This document shows positions 39,605 to 50,756 of a stretch of 64,000 bases of DNA, piece after piece. The stretch covers positions 248,001-312,000 of the forward strand of contig NZ_LR217730.1 of NCBI RefSeq assembly GCF_900698985.1, in the 5' to 3' direction. The stretch's first letter is position 1; every line of letters begins with the position of its first letter. Position numbers and translations under genes: made by a program. This stretch comes from Erwinia_E haradaeae_B. GTDB lineage: Bacteria; Pseudomonadota; Gammaproteobacteria; Enterobacterales; Enterobacteriaceae. Under the pieces are notes generated by a model. The model worked only from the letters and a program-made list of their open reading frames with translations. It was not told the origin of the DNA and did not search any database.

Positions 39605-39953
39605 TAAGTTTTTTCCAAATCTTTCATACCTTAATAATGATTAAATACACATATCAGAGAAAGGTTACATGTAATCTTAGTATAGTAATACTAGCTGTCT
39701 TATTCGTCTAGTGTCTAATACTTTGAAGTTTGTATAGAATATGATTGTCAAGTATAATCTCATTCATACTGTTTTTTTGTATTTTATCTAGAAGATAATA
39801 TTGTAATTATGATTAAGATCTAATTATATAATTACTTATAGATTTGTTTATGGTAAAATATAATGAAGCATTATTTGAATATAAAAGAGATTTTTAGATA
39901 TTAAATCTACTGTTAATAAATCCAGTATGTAGTGTAACTTAAAGGCAAAACTT
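39605..39953. other. Divergent promoter region between galU and grxD
   Basis: About 350 AT-rich bases between two start codons, so promoters of both genes should lie here. I could not pick a convincing -35/-10 pair over background. Confidence 0.45.
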
Positions 39954-40292
39954 ATGAGTGTATTGGAAAAGATTCAACGTCAAATTATAGAAAACCCTAT
40001 TATACTATATATGAAAGGTTCTCCTGAGTCACCTAGTTGTGGTTTTTCAGCTCAGGCCGTACAGGCTATTACGGCTTGCGGTGAGCGTTTTGCTTACATA
40101 GATATATTAAAGAATCCAGAGATCCGTTCTGAAATGCCAAAATATGCCAATTGGCCAACCTTTCCACAATTGTGGATTGATGGTGATTTATGCGGTGGGT
40201 GTGATATTATCCTTGAGATGTTTCAAAAAGGTGAATTGCAAAAGTTAATTAAAAAAACTGCAAAAAAATATAATAGTTCTATTAAAGATTAA
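39954..40292 (+). CDS. grxD: Monothiol glutaredoxin Grx4
   Basis: CGFS-type glutaredoxin that binds and transfers [2Fe-2S] clusters, working with BolA proteins. It has 112 residues (E. coli 115). The active site is C29-G-F-S in SPSCGFSAQAVQA. WPTFPQLWIDGDLCGGCDII forms the glutathione/cluster-binding region. AAAGG precedes ATG 39954. The gene is intact and stands alone. Confidence 0.97.
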   Translation: MSVLEKIQRQIIENPIILYMKGSPESPSCGFSAQAVQAITACGERFAYIDILKNPEIRSEMPKYANWPTFPQLWIDGDLCGGCDIILEMFQKGELQKLIKKTAKKYNSSIKD

Positions 40293-40718
40293 TCCAGATG
40301 CATCTAATGTTTAGTAAACATTTTGTAATATTTATTGCTATGCATTTTGAATATAAGTAGTATGTTTTTTATTTATAAAAGAGAATATAAAAACATATAT
40401 TTTTTATATAAATAATTTACTTATGACCTATATTAATACAGTAAATATTAACTATCTGTTTTATTTTAGGTGGAAGATTTTAATTGATTTTTATAAAATG
40501 ATAGTAATATATTATTTTAATAATTATCAGTATACGTATTTTGTAATGTATAATATTATTTTTTTATTTTGAAAAATGATCTGCCTAATTTATTTTATTC
40601 AAAAGATTCTAAAAAGATTTTTTTTGCAGAGTATTTTAATTACTTAAAAATTCTTTCTTTTTGAAGAGTTGTTTTTATAAAACCCTCATAGGTTTCATAT
40701 AGTTTTGGGATAAAGTTT
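40293..40718. other. Gene-free spacer, 0.43 kb
   Basis: AT-rich with stops in all frames. Nothing recognised. Confidence 0.5.
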
Positions 40719-41360
40719 GTGATAACCTTCCATGGAAGACGTATAATATTTTTTGACCTTGATGGTACACTACATCAAGAGGATATTTTTCGTTCTTTTA
40801 TATATTGGTTGCTATGGCGGAATTTATTAAATATTCTCCCATTTTTAATAGTACTGCCATTAATTGGGTTAGGGCTAATAATATATGGTCGTACCTCTTG
40901 TTGGCCAATGAGTTTGCTTTTATGGTCAATAACTGTCGGACGTAGTGAATCTTTACTGTTACAACGAGAAGAAGAGTTTACTAATTGGTTTTTGCAGCGA
41001 CAAACACCTTTTTTAAAAATACATCAGCGACTTGTTGAGTATATTAGCTGTAAAGACACTGATGTGTGGTTAATTACTGGCTCACCTCAAGTATTAGTAG
41101 AGCGAATATATTGCAATGTTGATTTTTTTCCACACATTCAATTAATTGCTAGTCAGATGGTTCGGGCTTATGGAGGAAGAGTGTTATCAATGCGATGTGT
41201 TGGGCGTGAAAAAGTAGCTCAATTAACTGAGAGAATTGGTCAGCCTTTAAAACTTGAGAGTGGTTATAGCGATAGTACATTAGATGACCCATTGTTATTA
41301 TTTTGTCATAATCGCTTTCGTGTTACTCCATCGGGGAATTTTTATAAGATTTTATCTTAA
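40719..41360 (+). CDS. pgpC: Phosphatidylglycerophosphatase C
   Basis: HAD-superfamily membrane phosphatase converting phosphatidylglycerol-phosphate to phosphatidylglycerol. It has 213 residues (E. coli PgpC/YfhB 211). The DxD motif is D13-L-D15 in FFDLDGTLHQED. A membrane segment follows at about 35-58. CWPMSLLLW, WLITGSPQVLVE, LIASQM, GREKVAQL and SGYSDSTLDDPLL match PgpC throughout. The start is GTG 40719 with GGGA about 8 bases upstream. E. coli has three PGP phosphatases; pgpA is absent from its usual place after thiL here, so PgpC may be the remaining enzyme. Confidence 0.93.
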   Translation: MITFHGRRIIFFDLDGTLHQEDIFRSFIYWLLWRNLLNILPFLIVLPLIGLGLIIYGRTSCWPMSLLLWSITVGRSESLLLQREEEFTNWFLQRQTPFLKIHQRLVEYISCKDTDVWLITGSPQVLVERIYCNVDFFPHIQLIASQMVRAYGGRVLSMRCVGREKVAQLTERIGQPLKLESGYSDSTLDDPLLLFCHNRFRVTPSGNFYKILS

Positions 41361-43785
41361 AAGTAATCAAAAGGTTTTTTAGAGATAAAAATTTATTAAT
41401 ATAATTGTTATAAAATTGGCACAATGTATATAAGTGTGATTTTTAGTAGTGATCTTCTCTTAAAGATTATATTTTATAGTTGATATAAAATATAATTTCA
41501 TTAAGAGAATTTTAGTTTAGATATTTTAATGTTTTATAAATTTTGCAAGTATAAGCTTTACTTGATTACTTTTAAATAAATTAGCGTTCCTCTTTTAGAA
41601 AAACATCAGAGTATTTTATTTTTTTACAAATATTTTATTTATTTGTATATTCAGACAAATCCATTTAACTTTATAAGTATTCTCAATAAAGAAACGTTTT
41701 ATAAAAGATAATGATTACTGCATCTTTTTATTATTATAAATAACAATAGGTAATCAAATATATATAGTATTATCATGGTAATAATAATATAAATTTTTAT
41801 TTTAAAATATATATAAAATTTAAAAAAATCTTTTTTAATAAGAGCTTTTTGAATAAATATTTTATCTTATTTATTTATATATTATTATAAAAATAACATA
41901 TAGTATAAATATTAGTGATATTTTATTCAGTTAATGTACTATCACTGCGAGTGCTCAATATAACATTAATATTTTTTATATTTATTTTATGTTTATGTAT
42001 GGAATAAAATGTATTATATAACGTTAAATGTTTATCTTTATATAAAAGATATTTTGATCTTAATGATAATACATTATGAAATTTATTCTTAAAGTCTATC
42101 GTTATCTGGAGTGTATTGTTAAGTTAATCGGTACTTAATTGGTAGTAAAGAATTTCTTATAAGTCTATTAGTTTGCTTACTCTGTTTTTTATAAAAAATA
42201 AATTATTTTATGTACTCATGACATAATTCCTAGTTTATTTTTATTAGTCAATTACTGTAATATATATTTTGTTTTTTTTCTTATTATGTATTGTCTTATT
42301 AAGGTGCGTATCTAGTTAACTAATTTGGTTAGTATTTATAATACTCAATAAATGTAATTCTTATATAATGATATTGAGAAGAGAGATTTATTAATTTAGT
42401 GAGGTTTATACAGTAAAATTATGTAGACTGTATATTTATTGTTTTTGTTTAGACTAAAATAAAACTCAGATATTTTATATCTTTTCTTAAGACATAACTG
42501 AATTTAGTTAGAAAATATTACAAATTTTTTATTTTTTTCTATTTTAAGATATTATCTTGTGATTATTCTATTTTTTTATTTCTTATTTAAATATTCATTT
42601 AAATTTTATAAATTTAGACTATTTATATGAGTATGAAACTGATTATTTAATTTCTATTCAACTTGTTATGCAACGATTAGAATGATAATATATTTTATAT
42701 ATTATATTTATAGATATAAAATTTTCTATTTATGAAATATAAAGAAATGGAGCTTTTTTAGGAGATCGTTTAAGAAAAGATAGCAATATTTAATTACATA
42801 CATAATAAACTTACATAATTACCGTTTAATTCTAATAATAATTGCCTTCAGATGACTTAAATAATAAGCAATATTTTTAAAACTATTGATTGATTAAGAT
42901 GTATAATTATCGTAATCTAGATATTTTGAAAAAGAAAAAGTTTAGTAAAATAATATTATGAAGAGGATTTTTTAATATTGTTAAGATATCTAAAAAGCTA
43001 CAAAAAGATCTTGATAGATGAATTATAGTAGTATTTATAATAAATGATATTCTGTATATTGTGCATTAGGGTAATGTAGTCATACCTTTAAGAAAAAAAA
43101 ATAACATTTTTTAAGTTTTAGTGGATTATTCTATAATACTCACTTTATAGAATAAATTATAAATGCAGTATAGTATGGTACATTGACTTTATTTGGTATT
43201 TTTAAAGCAATCTATATCAGATTATAATATAGTTATCATTTTGAAATAAACTTTCGAAAATAATACTCAGATCGATATAATATTAATTTTTATTGGAAAG
43301 AGGTATTCGTACAAAAAAATAGCATATTTTCTACTACTGTTCTTACTTAATTAGTAGCAACATTTTATAGTATATTATAATCTATATTCTAAATAAGAAG
43401 TTTATATATTATTCTTAAGTAACAGTATCATATTAGTATAAAATTAATAATATAATTATAAGCTCTCTTTAATTTTAATAATTTTATAATGGTAGCAATG
43501 TTTATAATGACTGATCATAAGGCGTTATAGATTATAATGCATTTTTTTATTCTATGTTAGCAGATAAACTGACTTGGTTTTTTTTACAAGAAATAATTAT
43601 CGTATTGAGAGATTACATCAGATAGCATATGCACTAACTACAATACGATACATTAACTTTAATAATATGAAAGATAATTCAGTTATTATAGAGTTTATGG
43701 ATTAGATATGGGACTAAAGTATTAACATAAAAATATTAGTTGTGTAGTATCGCATTTACTCGCTCAAAACGTTTTGGTTGGATCT
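41361..43785. other. Gene-free AT-rich spacer, 2.4 kb
   Basis: Among the longest gene-free stretches in the window. Uniformly AT-rich, stops in all six frames, no tRNA, no large inverted repeat and no protein fragment that I could recognise. It probably represents one or more genes erased beyond recognition. Confidence 0.6.
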
Positions 43786-46221
43786 ATGTTGATTGGTGGT
43801 ATAATAGATAATTGTTTATTGAAGATTCTTATTAAAATATTTGTTCAAAGTCGGATTATTTCAGCTAATTTAAAATCTATCTTAAATTTTGATAAAAAAA
43901 ATAATATCATATATATCCTTCCTAATAAATCAAAACTTGACCTAATAACATTACAAAATTATTGTCGAAAAGTAGGTCTATCTGATCCATTATCACCGAT
44001 AAAGATTGCTGGTAATCCATTTCCTCATTACGTATTTCTTCAGGATAGTGTCAATTTTCGCTCTGCAATGATGTATAATTTAAAGTTGGTAGAATTACTG
44101 GAGTTTATATTAGAATTGCATCAGCGTGATTCTAAGTTAAATGTGCACATTGTTCTTGTATCAATAATTTTTGGACGGCCTCTTGGTAAGAATCGTTATG
44201 ATAAAAATAAAATAATAAATTATAAGTGGTTTAGTAAAATTAATAAATTATTAAAAGTATTTTTTTTTGGTCGTGACAGTTTTATATATTTTTCATCGAT
44301 GATATCAATACGTGATATACACGCTCAATACAGATTTAATAAGAAATTTTCTGCAAAGCTTATTCGTGCAGCGCGCATACATTTTATTCGTCAGTGTCTT
44401 GTGGCAATTGGTTTACAAATGTCAACATCTAGTAACTTATTAGTAACACTGTTGCAGTCTCAAGTTATTAAAAAAGCAATAGCAGAAGAAGCAAGCAGTA
44501 AACGTATTTCTCATCAGCAAGCACAAAAAAATACTATTGCGTTAATAAAAGAAATTTCTGCGAACTTTTCTTATGTAGCGATTTATCTTACGGATCGCAT
44601 TATGAGGTGGAGTTTAGGTAAACTTTATCAAGATATCAATGTCAGAGGAGGTCGGCGTATACTAGATATAGCTTATAAAGAGCACGCAATTGTATATTTA
44701 CCTTGTCATAGAAGTCATATGGATTATTTGTTAATTTCATATATCCTTTATCATCAGGGGCTAACTTTACCTTATATTGCTGCTGGTATTAACTTAAATT
44801 TTTGGCCTATTGGAAAAATATTTCGTTATTTGGGTGCCTTTTTTATTCGTAGAACCTTTAATGGTAATAAACTATATTCGACAGTTGTTCGTGAATACGT
44901 AAGTGAGTTATTTTCTCATGGTTATCCGGTAGAATATTTTATTGAAGGCGGACGTTCACGTACCGGATATCTGAGACCTCCAAAAACTGGTATTCTTTTA
45001 ATGACTTTACAAGCAATGTTACGTGAAAATCAACGTGTTATTACTATTATACCAATTTATATTGGTTACGAACATGTCATAGAAGTTGAATCTTATTCAA
45101 ATGAATTAGCGGGGGCTATTAAAGAAAAAGAAGGATTGTTTTCTATATTACGTGGATTAAAAAATTTACGTAATCTTGGTCAAAGTTATGTTAACTTTGG
45201 AGAGCCTTTTTCTTTAACAAAGTATCTAGATAAGAGAATACCAGAATGGCGGAAGTCTATTGACCCAATCAAAACAAAGCATCCAGTCTGGTTAACTTCA
45301 GCTGCGCATGATATTGCAAAACATATCATGATAAGAATTAATAATGCCGCAGCAATAAATGCTACTAATCTCTGTGTAATGGCTTTAATAGGTTCAGATC
45401 AATATGCTCTTCCGCGTAAACAACTTATTCAACAGATTGATTGTTATTTGCAACTTTTACGCAACGTACCATATTCTCCTGATGCGACAGTGCCTAACAT
45501 GGCCGCTGAAAAGCTTTTAGAACATGCATTAAGTATGAATCAGTTTGAGGTCAATCAGAATTCCATTGATGATATTGTTACCTTACCAAAAAATAAGATA
45601 AAATCTTTACTTTATTATCGTAATAACATTCATCATATGTTCATAATACCAGCATTAATTTCTACTGTCTTAATTAAGAACCGTAAAGTAGATTTTATTG
45701 AGTTGCATTATCAAGTTAGCATGATTTATCCGATCCTTGAACATGAGTTGTTCTTACATTGGTCACAGGATGAGTTGTCTGGATTGCTAGATTCATTAGT
45801 ATCTGAGATGGAACGTCAAGGACTATTAAAAAAAGAAAAAAACTACATTTCTCTAAAGGAAGATTTTTTTTATATACTGCAACTTTTAGCGGCAGGTGCA
45901 CAAGAAGCACTACAACGTTATACTATTATTTTTGCAATCTTGATTGCTAATCCAACAATTACTCGAAAAATGATCTCAGACAAAAGTTATATTATAGCAC
46001 AGCGTTTATCTGTTTTATATGGAACTCATGTTTTAGAGTTTTTTGATAAGACAATGTTAAATACTTTAATCTTTACGATACGTAATAAAGGTTATATGCA
46101 AGAGTCTAAGGATCTTCAGTATGCGCAGGATATATACTTTAAGAATATCTATAAAATTCTCTCGAACTTAGTACCTCAAGATATACGCATAACTATTGAG
46201 CGTTTTGTTGTAGATAGATAA
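43786..46221 (+). CDS. plsB: Glycerol-3-phosphate 1-O-acyltransferase PlsB
   Basis: Membrane-bound enzyme of the first acylation in phospholipid synthesis. I choose ATG 43786, giving 811 residues (E. coli 807), because the N-terminus then aligns with E. coli PlsB without a gap; a TTG at 43774 is in frame but less likely. The catalytic HX4D motif is H308-D313 (CHRSHMDY). GAFFIRRTFNGNKLYST, EGGRSRTG (387-394) and PIYIGYEHVIEV are the other acyltransferase blocks. The ribosome site is weak. The N-terminal 250 residues are less conserved than the core but intact. Confidence 0.96.
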   Translation: MLIGGIIDNCLLKILIKIFVQSRIISANLKSILNFDKKNNIIYILPNKSKLDLITLQNYCRKVGLSDPLSPIKIAGNPFPHYVFLQDSVNFRSAMMYNLKLVELLEFILELHQRDSKLNVHIVLVSIIFGRPLGKNRYDKNKIINYKWFSKINKLLKVFFFGRDSFIYFSSMISIRDIHAQYRFNKKFSAKLIRAARIHFIRQCLVAIGLQMSTSSNLLVTLLQSQVIKKAIAEEASSKRISHQQAQKNTIALIKEISANFSYVAIYLTDRIMRWSLGKLYQDINVRGGRRILDIAYKEHAIVYLPCHRSHMDYLLISYILYHQGLTLPYIAAGINLNFWPIGKIFRYLGAFFIRRTFNGNKLYSTVVREYVSELFSHGYPVEYFIEGGRSRTGYLRPPKTGILLMTLQAMLRENQRVITIIPIYIGYEHVIEVESYSNELAGAIKEKEGLFSILRGLKNLRNLGQSYVNFGEPFSLTKYLDKRIPEWRKSIDPIKTKHPVWLTSAAHDIAKHIMIRINNAAAINATNLCVMALIGSDQYALPRKQLIQQIDCYLQLLRNVPYSPDATVPNMAAEKLLEHALSMNQFEVNQNSIDDIVTLPKNKIKSLLYYRNNIHHMFIIPALISTVLIKNRKVDFIELHYQVSMIYPILEHELFLHWSQDELSGLLDSLVSEMERQGLLKKEKNYISLKEDFFYILQLLAAGAQEALQRYTIIFAILIANPTITRKMISDKSYIIAQRLSVLYGTHVLEFFDKTMLNTLIFTIRNKGYMQESKDLQYAQDIYFKNIYKILSNLVPQDIRITIERFVVDR

Positions 46222-46430
46222 TTAATATAAGAATTTTCTTCTTATTAAAAATCTACTTTTAAAAGTTTAAAAATTTTTTATAAAAAATTGTAAATTTTTA
46301 ATAATGTAATAGTAATAGAGGCAGTATTGCACAATGTATTAAATTTTATTTATGAGAGAACAATTAGAATAGTTATGAGGATATCATGACTTCTAGAGTA
46401 TCTTTTTAAATTTATATTTAGGAGGATGAT

Positions 46431-47444
46431 GTGAAATTTTTAGTTACTGGCGTAGCAGGATTTATTGGTTTTCATGTAGCGCAGAGTCTTCTTAAGGCTG
46501 GTCATGAGGTGATTGGGTTAGATAATTTAAATAATTATCATCAAGATATAAATTTAAAAATAGCCCGTTTAAAAATTAACGCTGATTATATGAGTTTTTC
46601 TTTTCGCAAAGTGGATATTTCTGATTATGCAGAAGTAATTGATGTATTCCAATCTAACGCTGTGCAGCGTGTCATACATTTAGCTGCTCAGACGGGAGTA
46701 CGTTATTCTGTGAAAAATCCTATCGCTTATGCTAATTCAAATCTTGTTGGTCATTTAAATATTTTAGAATGCTGTCGTCACAATAACGTAGAGCATTTTT
46801 TATATGCGTCTTCTAGTTCAGTATATGGTTTAAATCGTAAGATGCCATTTTCTGTAGATGATGATACAACTCATCCAGTTTCTATCTATGCTGCTACTAA
46901 AAAATCTAATGAGCTAATGTCTCACACTTATTCTCATTTATACGGGATTCCAACTACTGGTTTACGTTTTTTTACTGCATATGGACCCTGGGGTCGTCAA
47001 GATATGGCATTATTTAAATTTACACGAGCTATTTTATCTGGTCAATCTATTAATATATATAATTATGGGAAAATGCAACGCGATTTTACTTATATTGATG
47101 ATATAGTTCAAGCTATTATGGTGTTACATAATATTATTCCTACGGTTAATTCAGATTGGACAGCAGAAGGAGGTAATATTGCTAGTAGCTCAGCAGCGTA
47201 TCAACTTTTTAATATTGGTAATAATCGTCCACATGCATTGATGACCTATATTAAGGCATTAGAAGACGAATTAGGTATAGTAGCAAAAAAAAATATGTTA
47301 CCTGTACAGCCTGGTGACATGATTTCCACTAGTGCCGATATTAGTGACTTAGTTAAAATAATTGGGTATCAACCGTATACTGAAATACAAGAGGGTGTAT
47401 GTCGCTTTGTAAAATGGTATAAGGAGTTTTATAAAATAACATAA
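46431..47444 (+). CDS. UDP-glucuronate 4-epimerase (SDR family)
   Basis: Extended short-chain dehydrogenase that interconverts UDP-glucuronate and UDP-galacturonate. It has 337 residues. The NAD-binding GVAGFIG is at 7-13; the catalytic Y153xxxK157 lies in SIYAATKKSNE after the serines at 127-130. HLAAQTGVRYSVKNP (arginine-tyrosine-serine after AAQ.GV) is typical of UDP-GlcA epimerases rather than UDP-glucose 4-epimerase GalE. The start is GTG 46431 with an AGGAGG site; nearby ATGs are out of frame or stop at once. In Klebsiella the equivalent is uge/gla, which supplies GalA to the LPS core. Here it fits the WabG-like enzyme at 33101. Confidence 0.88.
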   Translation: MKFLVTGVAGFIGFHVAQSLLKAGHEVIGLDNLNNYHQDINLKIARLKINADYMSFSFRKVDISDYAEVIDVFQSNAVQRVIHLAAQTGVRYSVKNPIAYANSNLVGHLNILECCRHNNVEHFLYASSSSVYGLNRKMPFSVDDDTTHPVSIYAATKKSNELMSHTYSHLYGIPTTGLRFFTAYGPWGRQDMALFKFTRAILSGQSINIYNYGKMQRDFTYIDDIVQAIMVLHNIIPTVNSDWTAEGGNIASSSAAYQLFNIGNNRPHALMTYIKALEDELGIVAKKNMLPVQPGDMISTSADISDLVKIIGYQPYTEIQEGVCRFVKWYKEFYKIT

Positions 47445-49072
47445 ATATTATGAGTATTTTACTTTGCATGTTGGGCATAAAGTATAATGAGGAGCGAATT
47501 TTTATGGTAATCATTATAGAGTAAAGAAACGAGTCTTAAGAGTATGTGTTTAAATTTCTATATTAAACATGTATATAGCATAGTATTTTTTAAATTTTAC
47601 TAGCATAATAAAAACATTTTTTCTATTAGATTTAATAGATATATAATTTTTATAAAATTTTTCTAAAGTGTTTAATTTGTGATTGCTTCATATAGAAAAG
47701 AAAGTTTGATTATATGATTTAGATTTTTTGATAACACATTCTGCCTATTTTAACGTTTTATTTTTTTCATATAATATGCAAATATAATTAACTTATTTCT
47801 ATTGCAACACATATTAATTAGATAATTATTTTATTTAAAATACTCTCTATGCATAGAGAGTATTTTGATATTTATTTTTCAGTATTTAGATTATATCTAG
47901 TGTTATGAATATCTGATATTTTTATCATGCTTAAAATTTTATTTTAGTATGACAAGATAAAGCACTGATAGAAATTTTTACACATAATATATGATATATA
48001 TAATATATTAAAAATTAATTAACAAAATATAGTAAAATATTACATATAATATCTACTGACTGTTTAGAGGTGTTTATAAAAACATATAATAATATTAGCT
48101 ATAATCAATAGATATATTATACATGCTAGAATGTTTTCTATGGTTAATGAAATTATTATTTGAAGCTATTATAGTTATATGAACTAATAGGCTGTATAAA
48201 AAACATTTTCAATTATTAGTTGAGAACAGTACATATTTATATTTATTTTACTTTAGATGCAATTGCCTTTTTTATTTATTTAAAGATAGATTAAATATTT
48301 TTAATCTAAGAATAAATATGTAATATTTAATTGTTTTTACATAATTATTAGTATTTAATTAGTAATCACTATTAATTATACTTGTCTATTTATTAAAGTA
48401 TAGGTGATGGTTCTTATCTTATGGAATTTTATAAGCTTTATATTTAATATAAATATATTAAATATAAATTTTATATATTTACAAGATATATTATTTTAGT
48501 TGTTAGTTGCAATATTTATCTGTTCTATGATTTATTTATTTTAATGATGTAATTATTAAGAAGTAATTATACTGAGATAATATTTAATAGTGTTGAATGA
48601 ACCTTTTAATATATAAAAATTATTTCATGATGGTATCTTATTGATTCAATAAATTCAGAATACTAACAGATAGATTTTAGAGTGAGATCTATTATTTTTT
48701 ATAAACAATGATATTTTTGTTATATTGATATAAAAATTATTCTAAAAAATTATAGTGATATAGTAGATAAGTATTATTGAAATTACTAGAGATAAATACT
48801 AGAAATATATCAGCTTTTTTATTGTCAAAGGTGGTTAAGTTTTTTCAATGTTACTAAAGATTAATCAACTTCTATTTACTGAGATGGTTTTTAGTATTTA
48901 TTTTTGTAAAAAGGCTCGCTCTTTATATTATGTTATGTATTAATGGAATCGTGATTAGTTATAAATTAGATTAAACAAGTAAATAATATTAGTTATTTAA
49001 TTTAACAGAATTTTTATATTAATTAAGTATATATCTTATCAGTAATGCAATGTTAGTTTTAGGATGTGTAAA
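47445..49072. other. Gene-free AT-rich spacer, 1.6 kb
   Basis: It contains the perfect palindrome at 47837-47866. In E. coli nrdR precedes ribD. A stretch VKRLALYIMLC near 48905-48940 weakly recalls the NrdR C-terminus (LKKLDKVAYIRFA), but this is too short to call. Confidence 0.5.
47837..47866. terminator. 30-bp perfect palindrome, bidirectional terminator-like
   Basis: AAAATACTCTCTATG followed by its exact complement. An A-run precedes the stem and TTTT ends it, so either strand would give a stem with a short U-tail. It lies 390 bases after the epimerase stop and 1.2 kb before ribD. Confidence 0.55.
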
Positions 49073-50191
49073 ATGAGCAATCAATTTTATATGGCTCGCG
49101 CGCTAGAATTGGCCTATCGCGGTCGGTTTACTACTTCTCCTAATCCTAACGTTGGATGCGTACTGGTGCGTGATGGTCATATTGTAGGTGAAGGTTATCA
49201 TTTAAGAGCTGGCGAATCACATGCAGAAATTTGTGCATTACGCATGGCAGGTGAGAAATCACGAGGATCTACTGCTTATATTACATTAGAACCGTGCAGT
49301 TATTATGGGCGAACACCACCGTGTTGTGATGCACTGATTGCTGCTGGGGTTAGGTATGTTTTTATAGCTATGAAAGATCCTAATCCTCAAGTGGCTGGTC
49401 GTGGGGTAGAGTGTTTAAAAAAAGCAGGAATTGAGGTTAACCATGGATTAATGATGTCTGCATCAGAAGCACTAAATTGCGGTTTTCTGAAGCGCATGCG
49501 TAGTGGTTTGCCCTGGATACAGTTGAAGATAGGTTCTTCTTTAGATGGAAAAACGGCTATGCCTAATGGAGAAAGTCAGTGGATTACTTCTATAGAGGCA
49601 AGAAGAGACGTGCAAAGACTACGGGCACAAAGTTCAGCTATTCTTAGCACTAGCGCAACCATACTAGCAGATAATCCATCTTTAACCGTGCGTTATAATC
49701 AGTTAGATGATTCTATTAAGGAGATATATCCAGAAGATCTTTTGAGGCAGCCTATACGTATAATTATAGATAGCCAAAATCGTATTACCCCAACGCATAA
49801 AGTAATTAATCAGCCTGGTGAAATTTGGTTAATGAGATATACATGTGACAGAAATCAATGGCCAGATAATGTACAGCAATTCAACATACCTTATCAGAAT
49901 GGTCATCTTGATTTAGCCTCTATGTTGGTCTTGTTTGGACAAAAAGAAATTAATTCCATTTTAGTAGAAGCAGGCTCACAGTTTTCTGGTGCCTTGTTAA
50001 AAGCAAAAGTAGTTGATGAATTAATTATTTATTTTGCGCCTAAATTAATAGGACATACTGGTCGTGGATTATGTCAGATATCAGGAATAGAAACATTGAA
50101 TGATATTTTTGTTTTAACTTTTACTGATATTATGTCAATAGGTCCAGATGTTAGGCTTACTTTACAACCACCTAATATTATTTATACGTAA
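49073..50191 (+). CDS. ribD: Bifunctional riboflavin biosynthesis deaminase/reductase
   Basis: Carries out the second and third steps of riboflavin synthesis. I start at ATG 49073 (MSNQFYMARAL), which has AGGA at 49061-49064 and agrees with E. coli; ATG 49064 is in frame but overlaps that site. This gives 372 residues. The deaminase domain has zinc ligands H50 (SHAE), C75 and C84 (LEPCSYYGRTPPCC). The reductase domain begins near LPWIQLKIGSSLDGKTAMPNGESQWIT, quoted here by its core SLDGKTAM, and includes VEAGSQFSGALL. It leads ribD-ribE-nusB-thiL as in E. coli. Confidence 0.97.
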   Translation: MSNQFYMARALELAYRGRFTTSPNPNVGCVLVRDGHIVGEGYHLRAGESHAEICALRMAGEKSRGSTAYITLEPCSYYGRTPPCCDALIAAGVRYVFIAMKDPNPQVAGRGVECLKKAGIEVNHGLMMSASEALNCGFLKRMRSGLPWIQLKIGSSLDGKTAMPNGESQWITSIEARRDVQRLRAQSSAILSTSATILADNPSLTVRYNQLDDSIKEIYPEDLLRQPIRIIIDSQNRITPTHKVINQPGEIWLMRYTCDRNQWPDNVQQFNIPYQNGHLDLASMLVLFGQKEINSILVEAGSQFSGALLKAKVVDELIIYFAPKLIGHTGRGLCQISGIETLNDIFVLTFTDIMSIGPDVRLTLQPPNIIYT

Positions 50192-50264
50192 AATAAAGCG
50201 GTTTTTTTATAAGTGTGCTATTATTTTTTCCTATTAGTGTGTCACATAACTTGGAAGAAATATT

Positions 50265-50735
50265 ATGAACTTGATTGAAGCTACTACTACTGCTCCAGAT
50301 TCGCGTGTTGTCTTAGTTGTGGCACGTTTTAATAACTTTATTAGTGAATGCTTGCTCAGTGGGGCGATTGATGTACTGAAACGTATTGGTCAAGTGAAAG
50401 ATGATAATATTACAGTTATATGGGTTCCGGGTGCTTATGAGCTTCCATTAGTGGTCAAATTATTAGCAAAAACTGAAAAATATGATGCAGTTATAGCCTT
50501 AGGAGCCGTAATTCAAGGTAGCACTCCTCATTTTGGGATTATAGCAGGAGAGGCTAGTTCTGGTTTGGCCAATATCTCTATGCATAGCAATATCCCAGTA
50601 TCTTTTGGTGTTTTAACGACGAAAAATATTGAGCAAGCAATCAATCGAGCTGGAGTAAAAAGGGGTAATAAAGGGGCTGAAGCTGCTCTTACCGCTTTAG
50701 AAATGATTAATATCTTAAAAGTTATTAGAGAATAG
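50265..50735 (+). CDS. ribE: 6,7-dimethyl-8-ribityllumazine synthase
   Basis: Penultimate riboflavin enzyme, forming a large capsid-like oligomer. It has 156 residues, identical in length to E. coli RibE (RibH). VARFNNFI, VPGAYELP, ALGAVIQGSTPHF with the catalytic histidine, and FGVLTTKNIEQAINRAG followed by KGAEAALTALEM are conserved. GGAAG precedes ATG 50265. Riboflavin synthase and ribA/ribB are outside the window, but ribD plus ribE suggest a complete pathway. Confidence 0.97.
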   Translation: MNLIEATTTAPDSRVVLVVARFNNFISECLLSGAIDVLKRIGQVKDDNITVIWVPGAYELPLVVKLLAKTEKYDAVIALGAVIQGSTPHFGIIAGEASSGLANISMHSNIPVSFGVLTTKNIEQAINRAGVKRGNKGAEAALTALEMINILKVIRE

Positions 50736-50756
50736 CCCCCATGTAGAGGTTCCTTC

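Noticed and set aside
48900..48945. NrdR-like C-terminal fragment before ribD
   Set aside because: Only about five scattered identities and spacing to ribD off by about 70 bases.
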